Shown here: one piece after another, positions 7,438 to 15,731 of the stretch
Numbering within the stretch: position 1 is the stretch's first letter
Layout of the letters: every line of letters begins with the position of its first letter
Assembly (NCBI RefSeq): GCF_014635025.1
Contig: NZ_BMCE01000001.1
Span: 62,001 to 126,000 of the forward strand
DNA: 64,000 nt
Direction of reading: 5' to 3'
Origin: Fictibacillus barbaricus
Lineage (GTDB): Bacteria; Bacillota; Bacilli; Bacillales; Fictibacillaceae
Program-made: the position numbers and the translations under genes
Notes under the pieces: model-generated
What the model was told of the DNA's origin: nothing
The model's database searches: none
The model's input: the letters and a program-made list of their open reading frames with translations, nothing else

Positions 7438-9486
7438 ATGAGTGATCAGAATCCCAAAAAAGTGAATGAAAACAGTAAAAACGATCAACTGGAACAATTT
7501 CGTGTAGATGACAAAGGCAGGAAGCTGACAACGAACCAAGGGCTTAAAGTAGCAGAAGATGAATTTTCATTAAAAGCGGGGGAACGGGGTCCAACGCTTA
7601 TGGAGGATTTTCATTTTCGCGAAAAAATGACTCATTTTGACCATGAGCGCATTCCTGAGCGGATTGTACATGCACGCGGTTTTGCGGCTCATGGAGAATT
7701 TGAGCTATATGGATCACTTAAAGACTATACAAAAGCTAATTTCTTGCGAGATACGTCGAAGAAAACACCTGTGTTCGTACGCTTTTCAACGGTAGCAGGT
7801 TCACGTGGATCAGCTGAGACCGTGCGTGATGCCCGCGGTTTTGCAACGAAATTTTATACAGAGGAGGGCAATTATGATTTAGTGGGAAATAACATTCCTG
7901 TGTTTTTCATTCAAGATGCCATCAAGTTCCCTGATCTTGTTCATGCTTTAAAGCCTGAGCCGCATAACGAGATGCCGCAGGCGGCAAGTGCGCATGATAC
8001 GTTTTGGGACTTTGTAGCAAATAATCAGGAATCCGCTCATATGGTCATGTGGGCTATGTCCGACCGCGCTATTCCACGCAGTTTTCGCATGATGGAAGGA
8101 TTCGGTGTGCATACATTCAGGCTAGTGAACGATGAAGGGAAGGCTCATTTTGTTAAATTCCATTGGAAGCCAGTATTAGGTACTCATTCACTTGTGTGGG
8201 ATGAAGCTCAAAAGATCTCAGGAAAAGATCCGGATTTCCATCGCAGAGATTTATGGGAGTCCATCGAAAATGGTGATTATCCAGAGTATGAATTAGGCCT
8301 TCAAATCATTGCGGAAGAAGATGAATTTAACTTTGACTTCGATATACTAGACCCTACAAAATTGTGGCCAGAAGAAGATGTACCCGTGAAACTGGTCGGC
8401 AAGATGACGCTGAATAGAAACGTGGACAACGTATTCGCTGAAACTGAGCAAGTTGCCTTTCATCCAGGTCATGTAGTACCGGGAATTGATTTTTCAAATG
8501 ATCCATTGCTTCAGGGTCGATTATTTTCTTATACCGATACACAGTTATCACGGCTTGGAGGACCGAACTTTCACGAGCTTCCGATCAATCGTCCTGTCTG
8601 TCCATTCCATAACAATCAGCGTGACGGCATTTCAAGACATACCATTAACAAAGGTCAAGTGAGTTATCATAAGAACTCATTAGCGGCAAATACACCTTCA
8701 CCTACGCCTGAAGAAGAAGGCGGGTATGTACACTATCAAGAAAAAGTCGAGGGCAGAAAAATCCGCAGCAGAAGTGAGAGTTTTAAGGATCATTTTTCTC
8801 AAGCAACACTTTTCTGGAATAGTATGAGTAAGCCTGAGAAAGAGCATCTCAAGAAGGCATTTAGTTTTGAACTCGGTAAGGTAAAAAGTAAATCAGTACA
8901 GCAGCAAGTGGTTGACATGTTTGCTAATGTGAGTTTAGAGCTTGCGACAGCATTTGCTGAAGCTATTGATGCTGTACCACCATCAGGTGAAGGTTCTGCA
9001 GCAACAAAGGCATCTCCTGCACTTAGTCAGCTAAATACGAACAAAAGTCCCCACACACGAAAAGTTGGCGTTATTGTGGGACAACGGGTTAGTGGTGAGG
9101 TTGCAGAGATTTTACAGGAGTTAAAAAGTAACGGAATTCAAGCAGAGTGCATTAGTGACAAGCTAGGAAAGAGAATCGCTGATAATGGATCTGAACTGGA
9201 GGTCATGCATACCTTCTTAACTGCATCTTCTGTTTTATTTGATGCCATTTATGTGGTCGGCGGAAACAGTGAGAACCCGATGTTCAAGAAGGAAGCCCTG
9301 TATTTCGTCAATGAGGCATTTTCACATTATAAGCCGATCGGAGCCACTCATGAAGGCGAGGAATGGCTGAGTGAGGCCCAAATAGTTGGTAATCCTGGTG
9401 TGATCAGTGGGGCAGGTAAAGATTTCGTACCGAGTTTCATTGAAGCTATTTCCTTTCATCGTCATTGGGACCGTAAGCTTGTTTAA
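7438..9486 (+). CDS. katE: Large-subunit clade-2 catalase with DJ-1/PfpI-like C-terminal domain
   Basis: 682 residues, the size of KatE/HPII-type catalases, which dismutate hydrogen peroxide with haem. The distal-side active-site segment is IPERIVHARGFAAHGEFELY (His in VHA) and the proximal haem ligand lies in RLFSYTDTQLSRLGGPNF. The last 150 or so residues (from VGVIVGQRVSGEVAEILQEL) form the flavodoxin-like PfpI domain found only in large catalases. The start ATG has AGAGAGGAA upstream. The gene stands alone between two terminators behind a SigB-like promoter, so it is likely a general-stress and stationary-phase enzyme. Confidence 0.95.
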   Translation: MSDQNPKKVNENSKNDQLEQFRVDDKGRKLTTNQGLKVAEDEFSLKAGERGPTLMEDFHFREKMTHFDHERIPERIVHARGFAAHGEFELYGSLKDYTKANFLRDTSKKTPVFVRFSTVAGSRGSAETVRDARGFATKFYTEEGNYDLVGNNIPVFFIQDAIKFPDLVHALKPEPHNEMPQAASAHDTFWDFVANNQESAHMVMWAMSDRAIPRSFRMMEGFGVHTFRLVNDEGKAHFVKFHWKPVLGTHSLVWDEAQKISGKDPDFHRRDLWESIENGDYPEYELGLQIIAEEDEFNFDFDILDPTKLWPEEDVPVKLVGKMTLNRNVDNVFAETEQVAFHPGHVVPGIDFSNDPLLQGRLFSYTDTQLSRLGGPNFHELPINRPVCPFHNNQRDGISRHTINKGQVSYHKNSLAANTPSPTPEEEGGYVHYQEKVEGRKIRSRSESFKDHFSQATLFWNSMSKPEKEHLKKAFSFELGKVKSKSVQQQVVDMFANVSLELATAFAEAIDAVPPSGEGSAATKASPALSQLNTNKSPHTRKVGVIVGQRVSGEVAEILQELKSNGIQAECISDKLGKRIADNGSELEVMHTFLTASSVLFDAIYVVGGNSENPMFKKEALYFVNEAFSHYKPIGATHEGEEWLSEAQIVGNPGVISGAGKDFVPSFIEAISFHRHWDRKLV

Positions 9487-9503
9487 AATAAAATTATGAT
9501 TTT

Positions 9504-9536
9504 AGAACAGTGAATGTACGTTTACTGTTCTTTTTT
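9504..9536 (+). terminator. Catalase terminator
   Basis: An 11-bp stem (9504-9514 with 9521-9531, one G-T pair) is followed by six T. Confidence 0.85.
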
Positions 9537-9608
9537 GTGTCTAAAGAATGAAAAAAGAGAATTTATACAAACTAAATATGAATGATATAGAAAAAAAGGA
9601 GAAAGAGA

Positions 9609-10265
9609 ATGAAGAAAAAAGTATTTAGTCTAATTATGGTTCTTGCTATAGCATTTCCGGTTTTTTTATCACCACTCTCTGCTCATGCTCAAACAAAAAG
9701 GGTACAAGGTCAATGTTATAGTCAAAATGCTATTAAGTTGTATTCTGAACAAAGAAGATTATGGAAAGATCATGTTTACTGGACAAGGAGCTATATCGTA
9801 AGTGCTCTTGAAGGTTTAAAAGATAAGGATGCTGTTCTAAAGCGATTACTCCAAAATCAAACTGATATTGGGAATTCGATCAAACCTTATTACGGGGATG
9901 GCGCTGGTAATCAGCTCGGCAAACTTTTAACAGAACATATTGTGATCGCAGGACAATTAGTGGATGCCCTAAAAAAGGGAGACAAGGTAAACGCCGATAA
10001 AATTAACAAAGAGTGGCACAGAAACGCTGATGACATTGCTAAATTCATGAGTAAAGCAAACCCAAACTGGTCTGAACAAGAAATAAAGGATATGTTTTAT
10101 CTTCATTTGAAGTTATTAACAGATGAGGTTACTGCAAGATTTAAGAAAGATTGGGCAGGGGAAATTGTTGTATTCGATAAGAATAAAGACCATATGGTGA
10201 TGTTAGCAGACGAGATTACAAACGGTATCATGAAGCAATTCCCCGATTCATTTAGAACCTCATAA
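9609..10265 (+). CDS. Secreted helical protein of unknown function
   Basis: 218 residues with a clear signal peptide (MKKK followed by a hydrophobic core, likely cleavage after SAHA near residue 28). The mature part is mostly helical, with conserved-looking HVYWTRSYIVSALEGL, a repeated NxxDI/PYYGDGAG segment, TEHIVIAGQLVDAL and EWHRNADDIAKFMS. Several histidines and tyrosines recur at helix positions (HVYW, TEHI, EWH, YLHL), which could bind a metal or ligand. I recall similar secreted or cytosolic helical-bundle proteins in Bacilli and Clostridia without an assigned role. It is monocistronic, with AAAAAGGAGAAAGAG before the ATG and a terminator after it. Confidence 0.8.
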   Translation: MKKKVFSLIMVLAIAFPVFLSPLSAHAQTKRVQGQCYSQNAIKLYSEQRRLWKDHVYWTRSYIVSALEGLKDKDAVLKRLLQNQTDIGNSIKPYYGDGAGNQLGKLLTEHIVIAGQLVDALKKGDKVNADKINKEWHRNADDIAKFMSKANPNWSEQEIKDMFYLHLKLLTDEVTARFKKDWAGEIVVFDKNKDHMVMLADEITNGIMKQFPDSFRTS

Positions 10266-10274
10266 TACAACAAG

Positions 10275-10301
10275 AAAACCTCTCAAAATTGAGAGGTTTT
10301 T
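10275..10301. terminator. Bidirectional terminator
   Basis: A 12-bp perfect stem AAAACCTCTCAA/TTGAGAGGTTTT (10275-10286, 10289-10300) with a 2-nt loop. Its symmetry lets it end both the secreted-protein gene and the convergent small gene. Confidence 0.85.
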
Positions 10302-10313
10302 CATTGTATTTCC

Positions 10314-10484
10314 TTAGTTTTTCTCTTTTTGCTTCTCTTTTTCATCTATTGTTCCTTGATTGAATGCATCATTGATCTGTTCATGGACCTTCTCTAAATC
10401 TTTATCTGTATCTGATTGATTTTTCTTATTTGGTTCATAATTCTTTTCCGCTACTTTTTCTGATTGTTTTTGTTTATCACTCAT
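10314..10484 (-). CDS. Small hydrophilic protein, 56 residues
   Basis: A complete frame runs from ATG (10482-10484) to TAA, preceded by a full AAGGAGGT ribosome site seven bases away. The product begins MSDKQKQSEKVAEKNYEPNK and is almost entirely charged or polar (K, E, D, N, Q), so it is probably unstructured or coiled-coil; a central stretch DLEKVHEQINDAFNQG could form one helix. No family is recognised. Such small lysine/glutamate-rich proteins in Bacilli are often stress or spore-related, but nothing here proves that. It ends in a shared bidirectional terminator. Confidence 0.7.
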   Translation of the reverse strand: MSDKQKQSEKVAEKNYEPNKKNQSDTDKDLEKVHEQINDAFNQGTIDEKEKQKEKN

Positions 10485-10620
10485 AGATCGCTACCTCCTT
10501 AATGACGTTTAAATCGAAGGTCAGCAAATAGATGCTGATAGTATACATTTCCCTATCCTATCTCTTTAAAACATGATGAAAACAAAAAGAGCTTATCCCA
10601 TATAGGATAAGCAATAAACA

Positions 10621-11772
10621 TTAGAAGAAATCAAGAAAAGCTGCAGGCTTATTTGTAATAATCTGTTCAAATCGAACAACGTTTTCAGCATTACCTTTTA
10701 TTTTTCCGCATTCAAATAAGAATGAGGGCTTTTGAGAACCTAAAAGGGCAACAGTTAATGTTTGAATATCCATAGAAAGTGTTTCTTCATCGCTTTCTGT
10801 TTCTCTTGTAATTTCGTTTTCCTTTATCGAATACGTACCATTGTTCCAATCCGCTTTTTCATCTGTAATGGATATTTTCATCGCCGGGTTATTTGGTTTG
10901 AAAGGGTACTGCTTTAAAAAACCTTCAACATCAACAATACGTGCCATGAAATAAGGATAATGTTCTTGGTGAATTCTAGGATTGCTGATGAGATATGGAA
11001 GCTGATCATTAGCTGGTGCTATTATTTTTACTTTGTCGACCATTGAATCATGCTGACAGATGAAATTCCATAAAGCACGGCGAGCGTCTTCTGATAGATA
11101 AATAAACTCTTGGACATCCATTGATCTATCAGATACTTTGCAGCATAGATAACCTTTTGGAGTACCTTCTTTGTCTTTGTAGATGATGCGGTCGTATCCT
11201 TCTGTAAAAACATGATTATCCCACCAATCATCTGTTCGGACTAAAAGATGGTTGTATGTATGAAACCATTCCTCATAAACCAAGTTTAATAGGTCGTTCC
11301 CGTCTTTCTTTTTAAGTCTGGATACGGTGCCTGGAAGATCTGGATAGCGGACTAGATCACTTTTTTCGAGTGTATACTTATTGACTGAAGCTGTAAGCTC
11401 CCAGCCGAATCGGCGATAGAACTGAATGTTGAACGGGTGCAGCAAGCTGATCGTCTGCCCTTTTTCCTTCATCGATAGAAGTGCTCGGTGTAGAAGGCGA
11501 GTTACAGAGCCCTTTCGTCTGTGCTCTGGCCATGTTGCTACCCCAGCAATTCCACCCATAGGAAAGCGCTGATTTTCAATATTGATCTCTAATGAGAGAA
11601 TGTGAAGCTTCGAGAGCAAATCTTCATTTTCGAATTCACCCCAAATCTCTTGTTTCTTCATCATTTCATAACGTCTGGGCAGATCTTCTTCCTTCACTTT
11701 GTACTGAAAAGCATATTGTGAGAGCTGTAATGATTTTTCATACTCGGTTTCTGATAATTTTCTTATATCCAT
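10621..11772 (-). CDS. Eis-type GNAT acetyltransferase with SCP2-like C-terminal domain
   Basis: 383 residues, the normal length of the Eis family. The first GNAT half has IAGVATWPEHRRKGSVTRLL, the acetyl-CoA-binding signature, and LHPFNIQFYRRFGWE, a strongly conserved Eis segment. A second degenerate GNAT lobe follows, and the C-terminus resembles a sterol-carrier-like fold. Eis enzymes acetylate aminoglycosides or protein lysines in mycobacteria; the role in Bacilli is unknown. The ATG has AAAGGGAGG upstream. A perfect 17-bp palindrome sits in its promoter, suggesting a dedicated repressor. Confidence 0.88.
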   Translation of the reverse strand: MDIRKLSETEYEKSLQLSQYAFQYKVKEEDLPRRYEMMKKQEIWGEFENEDLLSKLHILSLEINIENQRFPMGGIAGVATWPEHRRKGSVTRLLHRALLSMKEKGQTISLLHPFNIQFYRRFGWELTASVNKYTLEKSDLVRYPDLPGTVSRLKKKDGNDLLNLVYEEWFHTYNHLLVRTDDWWDNHVFTEGYDRIIYKDKEGTPKGYLCCKVSDRSMDVQEFIYLSEDARRALWNFICQHDSMVDKVKIIAPANDQLPYLISNPRIHQEHYPYFMARIVDVEGFLKQYPFKPNNPAMKISITDEKADWNNGTYSIKENEITRETESDEETLSMDIQTLTVALLGSQKPSFLFECGKIKGNAENVVRFEQIITNKPAAFLDFF

Positions 11773-11798
11773 GATGAATGACCTCCCTTTATGTTTTT

Positions 11799-11815
11799 AT
11801 TCTACAGTGTAGAAT
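11799..11815. promoter_or_regulatory. Perfect palindrome in the eis-like promoter
   Basis: Arms ATTCTACA and TGTAGAAT flank a single G, 27 bp before the start codon of the Eis-type gene. The inner TACA-G-TGTA resembles dyads bound by winged-helix or TetR-type repressors. The protein that binds is unknown and no regulator gene is adjacent. Confidence 0.5.
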
Positions 11816-11987
11816 TAATAGTTGGAAAGTAATTCACTTATGTTCTGAAAAGCAAAAGATAAGAATGTTAACATATTTATATCAGGTGAAAAATATTGGA
11901 TATTTATAAAAACTATCGAAATTATATTCATTTGGAGTTATAATTATAAACTGTTGTGCATAGACGCAACATTAAAGCGAGGATCAG

Positions 11988-12683
11988 ATGCGAATTCATA
12001 AATTTATAAGCTTGACGGGTTTTTGTTCAAGGAGAGAAACAAAACGGCTACTTGAGAATGGACGTATTACGATAAATGGAGAGATATGCAATAAGGATAC
12101 GATGGTAAATGAGGGAGATGTCGTCCTTATTGATGGACAGCCTATTCCTCACAAGTCTTCAGCTGCTTATATAGCTTTTAATAAGCCTGTTGGAATCACT
12201 AGTACATCTAATCCTGATATAGAAGGTAACATTCTAGAACTCGTGGATATACCTGAGCGGGTATTTGCAGTAGGACGTTTAGATAAAGCGTCTCAAGGCT
12301 TAATTCTTTTAACCAATGACGGAGAACTGGCAAATCGAATCTCACAGGCTGATTATGGACATGAAAAAGAGTATGAAGTAACGGTGGATCAGCCTGTAAC
12401 AGACTTGTTTCTTCAAAAAATGGCTGAAGGTGTTCCGGTTTTAAACACGATAACCAAACCGGGGAAAACGAAGATAGTAAGCAAATATGTCTTTCGCATA
12501 ACACTTACACAAGGATTAAACAGGCAAATTCGGCGGATGTGCAAGACACTTGGATATGAAGTTGAAAAGCTAGAACGCATACGCATCATGAATATACATC
12601 TTCATGCATTGAATGCTGGAAAATGGCGTTACCTTGAAGATGAAGAGCTTTCTGAACTTAAAAAGAGTTTAGGGGTTCAGTAG
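11988..12683 (+). CDS. rluF: RluF-type 23S rRNA pseudouridine synthase
   Basis: 231 residues with an N-terminal S4 RNA-binding domain (MRIHKFISLTGFCSRRETKRLL, about 1-60) and the RsuA/RluB/E/F catalytic core. The core has YIAFNKPVGITST and the catalytic-Asp motif GRLDKASQGLILLTND, then LTQGLNRQIRRMC. The last motif and the overall length fit RluF (pseudouridine at U2604) better than RluB or RsuA. The exact target position is inferred. Start ATG follows GCGAGG. It is a single gene with a small gap before the next transporter. Confidence 0.85.
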   Translation: MRIHKFISLTGFCSRRETKRLLENGRITINGEICNKDTMVNEGDVVLIDGQPIPHKSSAAYIAFNKPVGITSTSNPDIEGNILELVDIPERVFAVGRLDKASQGLILLTNDGELANRISQADYGHEKEYEVTVDQPVTDLFLQKMAEGVPVLNTITKPGKTKIVSKYVFRITLTQGLNRQIRRMCKTLGYEVEKLERIRIMNIHLHALNAGKWRYLEDEELSELKKSLGVQ

Positions 12684-12745
12684 GAAGGAAAATTCATATA
12701 AAGCATGATAAAACATTTTACAAACTATAAGAGAGGCAGGGCATC

Positions 12746-14119
12746 ATGGGATTACAGAAGCAACAGTATTATAACAGCCAGATCCAACAGAGCAGCATGA
12801 TTAAATTTATCATTCCATCATTGATTGGTATTTTCTTATTTATGATTCCCATTTCATTTAAAGGGGAAATTACGATTCCCGTAGCGATTTTAGCGGGTAT
12901 TTTACAAGATGTAATAGGGGAGTACATTCCTCAGATCATGACAGCTATTATTGCGATTACGGTCGTAGGGTCTTTAGGAACTTATTTTTTCAAACCTAAA
13001 GCGATCGTTAATCAACCATTTTTGAATACGCTGTTCAATGTAAATATCGTATGGCAATCGATTCGTCTCCTTGGACTTATTTTTGCAGTGATGACATTGT
13101 TCAAACTAGGACCTGAAGCCGTATGGTCAGAGAACACAGGACAGCTTTTGCTTTTTGATTTAATTCCGGTATTGTTCTCCGTGTTCTTGTTTGCTGGATT
13201 ATTTTTACCTTTATTGTTTAACTTCGGATTGTTAGAACTTTGCGGAGCATTGCTCGTTAAAGTCATGCGCCCCGTGTTCAAATTGCCAGGACGTTCATCA
13301 ATCGATTGTTTAGCTTCATGGCTTGGAGACGGAACGATTGGTGTTCTTTTAACGAACAAGCAGTACGAAGAGGGATACTATACGAAGCGTGAGGCAGCTG
13401 TAATCGGAACAACGTTTTCTGTCGTATCTATTACGTTCGCCATTGTTGTCCTTGCTCAAGTAGATTTGGCACATATGATTGTTCCTTACTATCTAACGGT
13501 TGTACTGGCTGGGCTCGTATGTGCGATTATTATTCCACGCATCCCGCCATTATCTAGAAAGCCGGATACGTATTATGAAGGCGCAAAAAATACGGTTGTA
13601 GACGAATTGATCCCTCGTGGAGAGACTCCGTTCAGTTTTGGTCTTAAAAAGGCGGTAGACCGCGCTGACCAAAACAAAAAAGCGGCACCATTAGTAAAAG
13701 AGGGCATTCAGAACGTACTCGATATGTGGATGGGTGTTGTGCCGATCGTAATGGCAATTGGAACATCTGCATTGATGGTAGCGGAATTCACGCCGTTCTT
13801 TACTTATCTTGGTGCACCATTTGTACCGATTCTAGAGCTTCTGCAAGTTCCTCAAGCATCAGAAGCGGCGCAGACGATAGTAATCGGTTTTGCTGACATG
13901 TTCCTTCCCTCTATTATTGGAGCGGGTATTGAAAGTGAATTAACACGATTTGTGATTGCCGCAATGTCTGTTATTCAATTGATCTACATGTCTGAGGTTG
14001 GCGGCCTGCTATTAGCATCTAAGGTGCCGGTTAACTTTAAAGATTTAGTGATTATCTTTTTCTTGCGTACGTTTATTTCCCTTCCGATCGTTGTAGGAAT
14101 GGCGCATCTGTTGTTCTAA
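12746..14119 (+). CDS. YjiH family membrane protein (nucleoside-recognition gate domain)
   Basis: 457 residues with about ten to twelve hydrophobic segments. The pattern of MIKFIIPSLIGIFLFMIPIS, a glycine-rich membrane stretch SSIDCLASWLGDGTIGVLLT and the later WMGVVPIVMAIGTSALMV matches the YjiH/Gate-domain family. These proteins are thought to transport a small solute, possibly a nucleoside or peptide; no substrate is established. It starts at ATG with AGAGAGGCAGG upstream and ends in a strong hairpin that also serves the convergent peroxidase gene. Confidence 0.8.
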   Translation: MGLQKQQYYNSQIQQSSMIKFIIPSLIGIFLFMIPISFKGEITIPVAILAGILQDVIGEYIPQIMTAIIAITVVGSLGTYFFKPKAIVNQPFLNTLFNVNIVWQSIRLLGLIFAVMTLFKLGPEAVWSENTGQLLLFDLIPVLFSVFLFAGLFLPLLFNFGLLELCGALLVKVMRPVFKLPGRSSIDCLASWLGDGTIGVLLTNKQYEEGYYTKREAAVIGTTFSVVSITFAIVVLAQVDLAHMIVPYYLTVVLAGLVCAIIIPRIPPLSRKPDTYYEGAKNTVVDELIPRGETPFSFGLKKAVDRADQNKKAAPLVKEGIQNVLDMWMGVVPIVMAIGTSALMVAEFTPFFTYLGAPFVPILELLQVPQASEAAQTIVIGFADMFLPSIIGAGIESELTRFVIAAMSVIQLIYMSEVGGLLLASKVPVNFKDLVIIFFLRTFISLPIVVGMAHLLF

Positions 14120-14136
14120 TTCATTTTTAAATTAAT

Positions 14137-14174
14137 AAAGGCTGTTTAGAGGACCCCCCCTAAACAGCCTTTTT
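14137..14174. terminator. Bidirectional terminator
   Basis: A 13-bp perfect stem (14137-14149 with 14160-14172) carries a loop containing seven C, with T runs on the plus side and A-rich sequence on the other. It ends both convergent genes. Confidence 0.85.
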
Positions 14175-14177
14175 ATT

Positions 14178-14654
14178 TTATAGCAATTCTTGAATATGCT
14201 TCTCGATTGTTTCTGGTTTGTCCGTTGGTGCAAAGCGTTTTACAACACGTCCGTCACGGTCTACCAAGAACTTTGTAAAGTTCCACTTGATCGCTTTAGA
14301 ACCTAAGATTCCTGGCGCTTCAGAAGCCAAGTATTTAAATAGAGGATGTGCATCGTCTCCATTGACGTTTAATTTGGCAAACATGGGAAAATTAACGCCA
14401 TAATTCAACTCACAAAACTCCATGATTTCGCCACTAGTACCAGGCTCTTGTGCCCCGAACTGATTACAGGGAAACCCGAGAACAGAAAATCCTTTTTCTT
14501 TATGATTTTCGTAAAGAGATTGCAGCCCCTGATATTGGGGAGTAAAGCCGCACTTACTTGCGGTGTTAACGATTAAGAGTACGTCACCTTTATACTTATT
14601 AAGGCTTGTTTCTTCTCCTTTTATCGTATCCACTGAAAAATCGTATACTGACAT
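14178..14654 (-). CDS. bsaA: Thioredoxin-dependent glutathione peroxidase (BsaA type)
   Basis: 158 residues, the normal bacterial GPx length. The catalytic triad is visible: Cys35 in [11 protein letters not shown], Gln65 in [12 protein letters not shown], and Trp near 124 in IKWNFTKFL. Cys replaces selenocysteine, and the FCELNYGV segment supplies the probable resolving Cys, so the reductant is most likely thioredoxin. It removes hydroperoxides in the cytosol. Start ATG has AAGGAGC upstream. It is monocistronic. Confidence 0.92.
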   Translation of the reverse strand: MSVYDFSVDTIKGEETSLNKYKGDVLLIVNTASKCGFTPQYQGLQSLYENHKEKGFSVLGFPCNQFGAQEPGTSGEIMEFCELNYGVNFPMFAKLNVNGDDAHPLFKYLASEAPGILGSKAIKWNFTKFLVDRDGRVVKRFAPTDKPETIEKHIQELL

Positions 14655-14768
14655 TTTCCCAGCTCCTTATTTTTGTATTTTCTATAAGTTTAACGGTAAA
14701 TGGAATGGCTTTCATCGAAAATGCTCTCAGTGGTAAAATAAGGAGAATTATAAAGGGGGATGGAAAAA

Positions 14769-15251
14769 ATGGACGCAGTGTTTCATGTGGAACATCAAGT
14801 TTTTAACTATCGTGTGGCAGCCGTTATGATTAAGGATGGTCATGTTTTATTACACCGATCCAAAAAAGAAACTCATTGGTCTTTGCCGGGTGGAAGGGTA
14901 AAACTTGGTGAAGATGCGAAGGCAAGTTTACAGCGTGAAATGTTGGAAGAATTAGCTCTTCAAATCGAGGTAGATCGATATCTATGGACAGTCGAAAACT
15001 TTTTTACATATGCCGAGAAAGAGATTCATGAAGTTGGATTATACTTTAAAATAACAGCAAAAAATGCATTGCCGTTGCATGCTGGTAAAGAATTTACGGT
15101 ATTAGAAGCAGAGCGCCTAGTCTTTAAGTGGATCCCTTTAAATCATTTACATGAGTATGTGATATATCCTGAGGTAATCAAGAATAAGCTCGTATCAAAT
15201 TTACTCGAGCCAGATTATTTCCTAGTAAATGGCGACCTGCAAAACATATAA
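14769..15251 (+). CDS. Nudix hydrolase
   Basis: 160 residues. The Nudix box runs GGRVKLGEDAKASLQREMLE followed by ELAL: the G-x5-E-x7-REUxEExGU pattern is kept except that the final Gly is Ala. The start is taken at ATG 14769, which has GGGGG nine bases upstream; an earlier in-frame ATG touches that site. The substrate is probably a nucleoside diphosphate derivative; the family is too broad for more. It is followed by a decayed gene. Confidence 0.88.
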   Translation: MDAVFHVEHQVFNYRVAAVMIKDGHVLLHRSKKETHWSLPGGRVKLGEDAKASLQREMLEELALQIEVDRYLWTVENFFTYAEKEIHEVGLYFKITAKNALPLHAGKEFTVLEAERLVFKWIPLNHLHEYVIYPEVIKNKLVSNLLEPDYFLVNGDLQNI

Positions 15252-15266
15252 GGAAGAGGATTATAG

Positions 15267-15523
15267 ATGCATCCAATCATTAAGAATTAAAATGTGAAAT
15301 CTAAAGATCGTCCAGTTCTAATTATCAATCATCCTTTAGAATAAAAAGAAGTGGTGGATGCATTTGAAGCTGAGGTTCACCATGAGCCGCGGAGGAAGGA
15401 TTTGAACCTGTTAGGCAAGTAGCGATTGATGAGGACTGGTCTGCTCTTCGGTTCAGGAAGCCGGAGAACATCAGGACAATGGTCCGAAAAAGTGCAGAAG
15501 GCAAGAAGCGAATAGAGAAATAA
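15267..15523 (+). pseudogene. Decayed small gene (two in-frame stops plus frameshift)
   Basis: After AGGAAGAGG comes ATG and a frame reading MHPIIKN, stop, NVKSKDRPVLIINHPLE, stop, KEVVDAFEAEVHHEPR. It shifts by one frame near 15390 into EEGFEPVRQVAIDEDWSALR and FRKPENIRTMVRKSAEGKK, ending at TAA and a strong terminator. The pieces read as one once-continuous protein, probably also with an internal deletion since the joined length is only about 85 residues. The family is not named with confidence; I have the impression of a conserved Bacillaceae protein of about 140 residues. Confidence 0.7.
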
Positions 15524-15524
15524 G

Positions 15525-15556
15525 GAGAGGCAGCGCTCGAGCTGCCTCTCTTTTTT
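15525..15556 (+). terminator. Terminator of the decayed gene
   Basis: A 10-bp GC-rich stem (15525-15534 with 15541-15550) with a 6-nt loop and six T. A second, weaker hairpin ACCCCA/TGGGGT with six T follows at 15572-15599. Confidence 0.85.
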
Positions 15557-15608
15557 ACTTTTACGATGTCCACCCCATTCGAACAAAGTGGGGTTTTTTG
15601 TATTTGTG

Positions 15609-15623
15609 TGGGGTCAGACCCCA
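15609..15623. repeat. REP-like palindrome TGGGGTC-A-GACCCCA
   Basis: A perfect 15-bp palindrome with a single-base centre, lying between the terminator pair and the lia promoter. It shares the plan GGGGnCnGnCCCC with the element at 57451-57471. Palindromes of this kind are dispersed in many Firmicutes and linked to RAYT (TnpA-REP) transposases; no such gene is in the window. Confidence 0.6.
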
Positions 15624-15628
15624 AGGCT

Positions 15629-15660
15629 GAGTCCGCACTACGCCTCAGGTCTTATTGGAA
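15629..15660 (+). promoter_or_regulatory. Candidate LiaR box of the lia operon
   Basis: CTGAG and CTCAG form an inverted repeat around 12 bp, and the segment TACGCCTCAGGTCTTAT resembles the LiaR target upstream of liaI as I remember it from Bacillus subtilis. It lies about 75-100 bp before the liaI start codon, suitable for an activator. The assignment relies on context and memory of the motif. Confidence 0.45.
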
Positions 15661-15731
15661 AATACAGCCGCGGCCAGTTTTGAGGAAAAGCGCATAGAGG
15701 TAAGCTAAAGATACGAAAGGAGGAAGCCACT

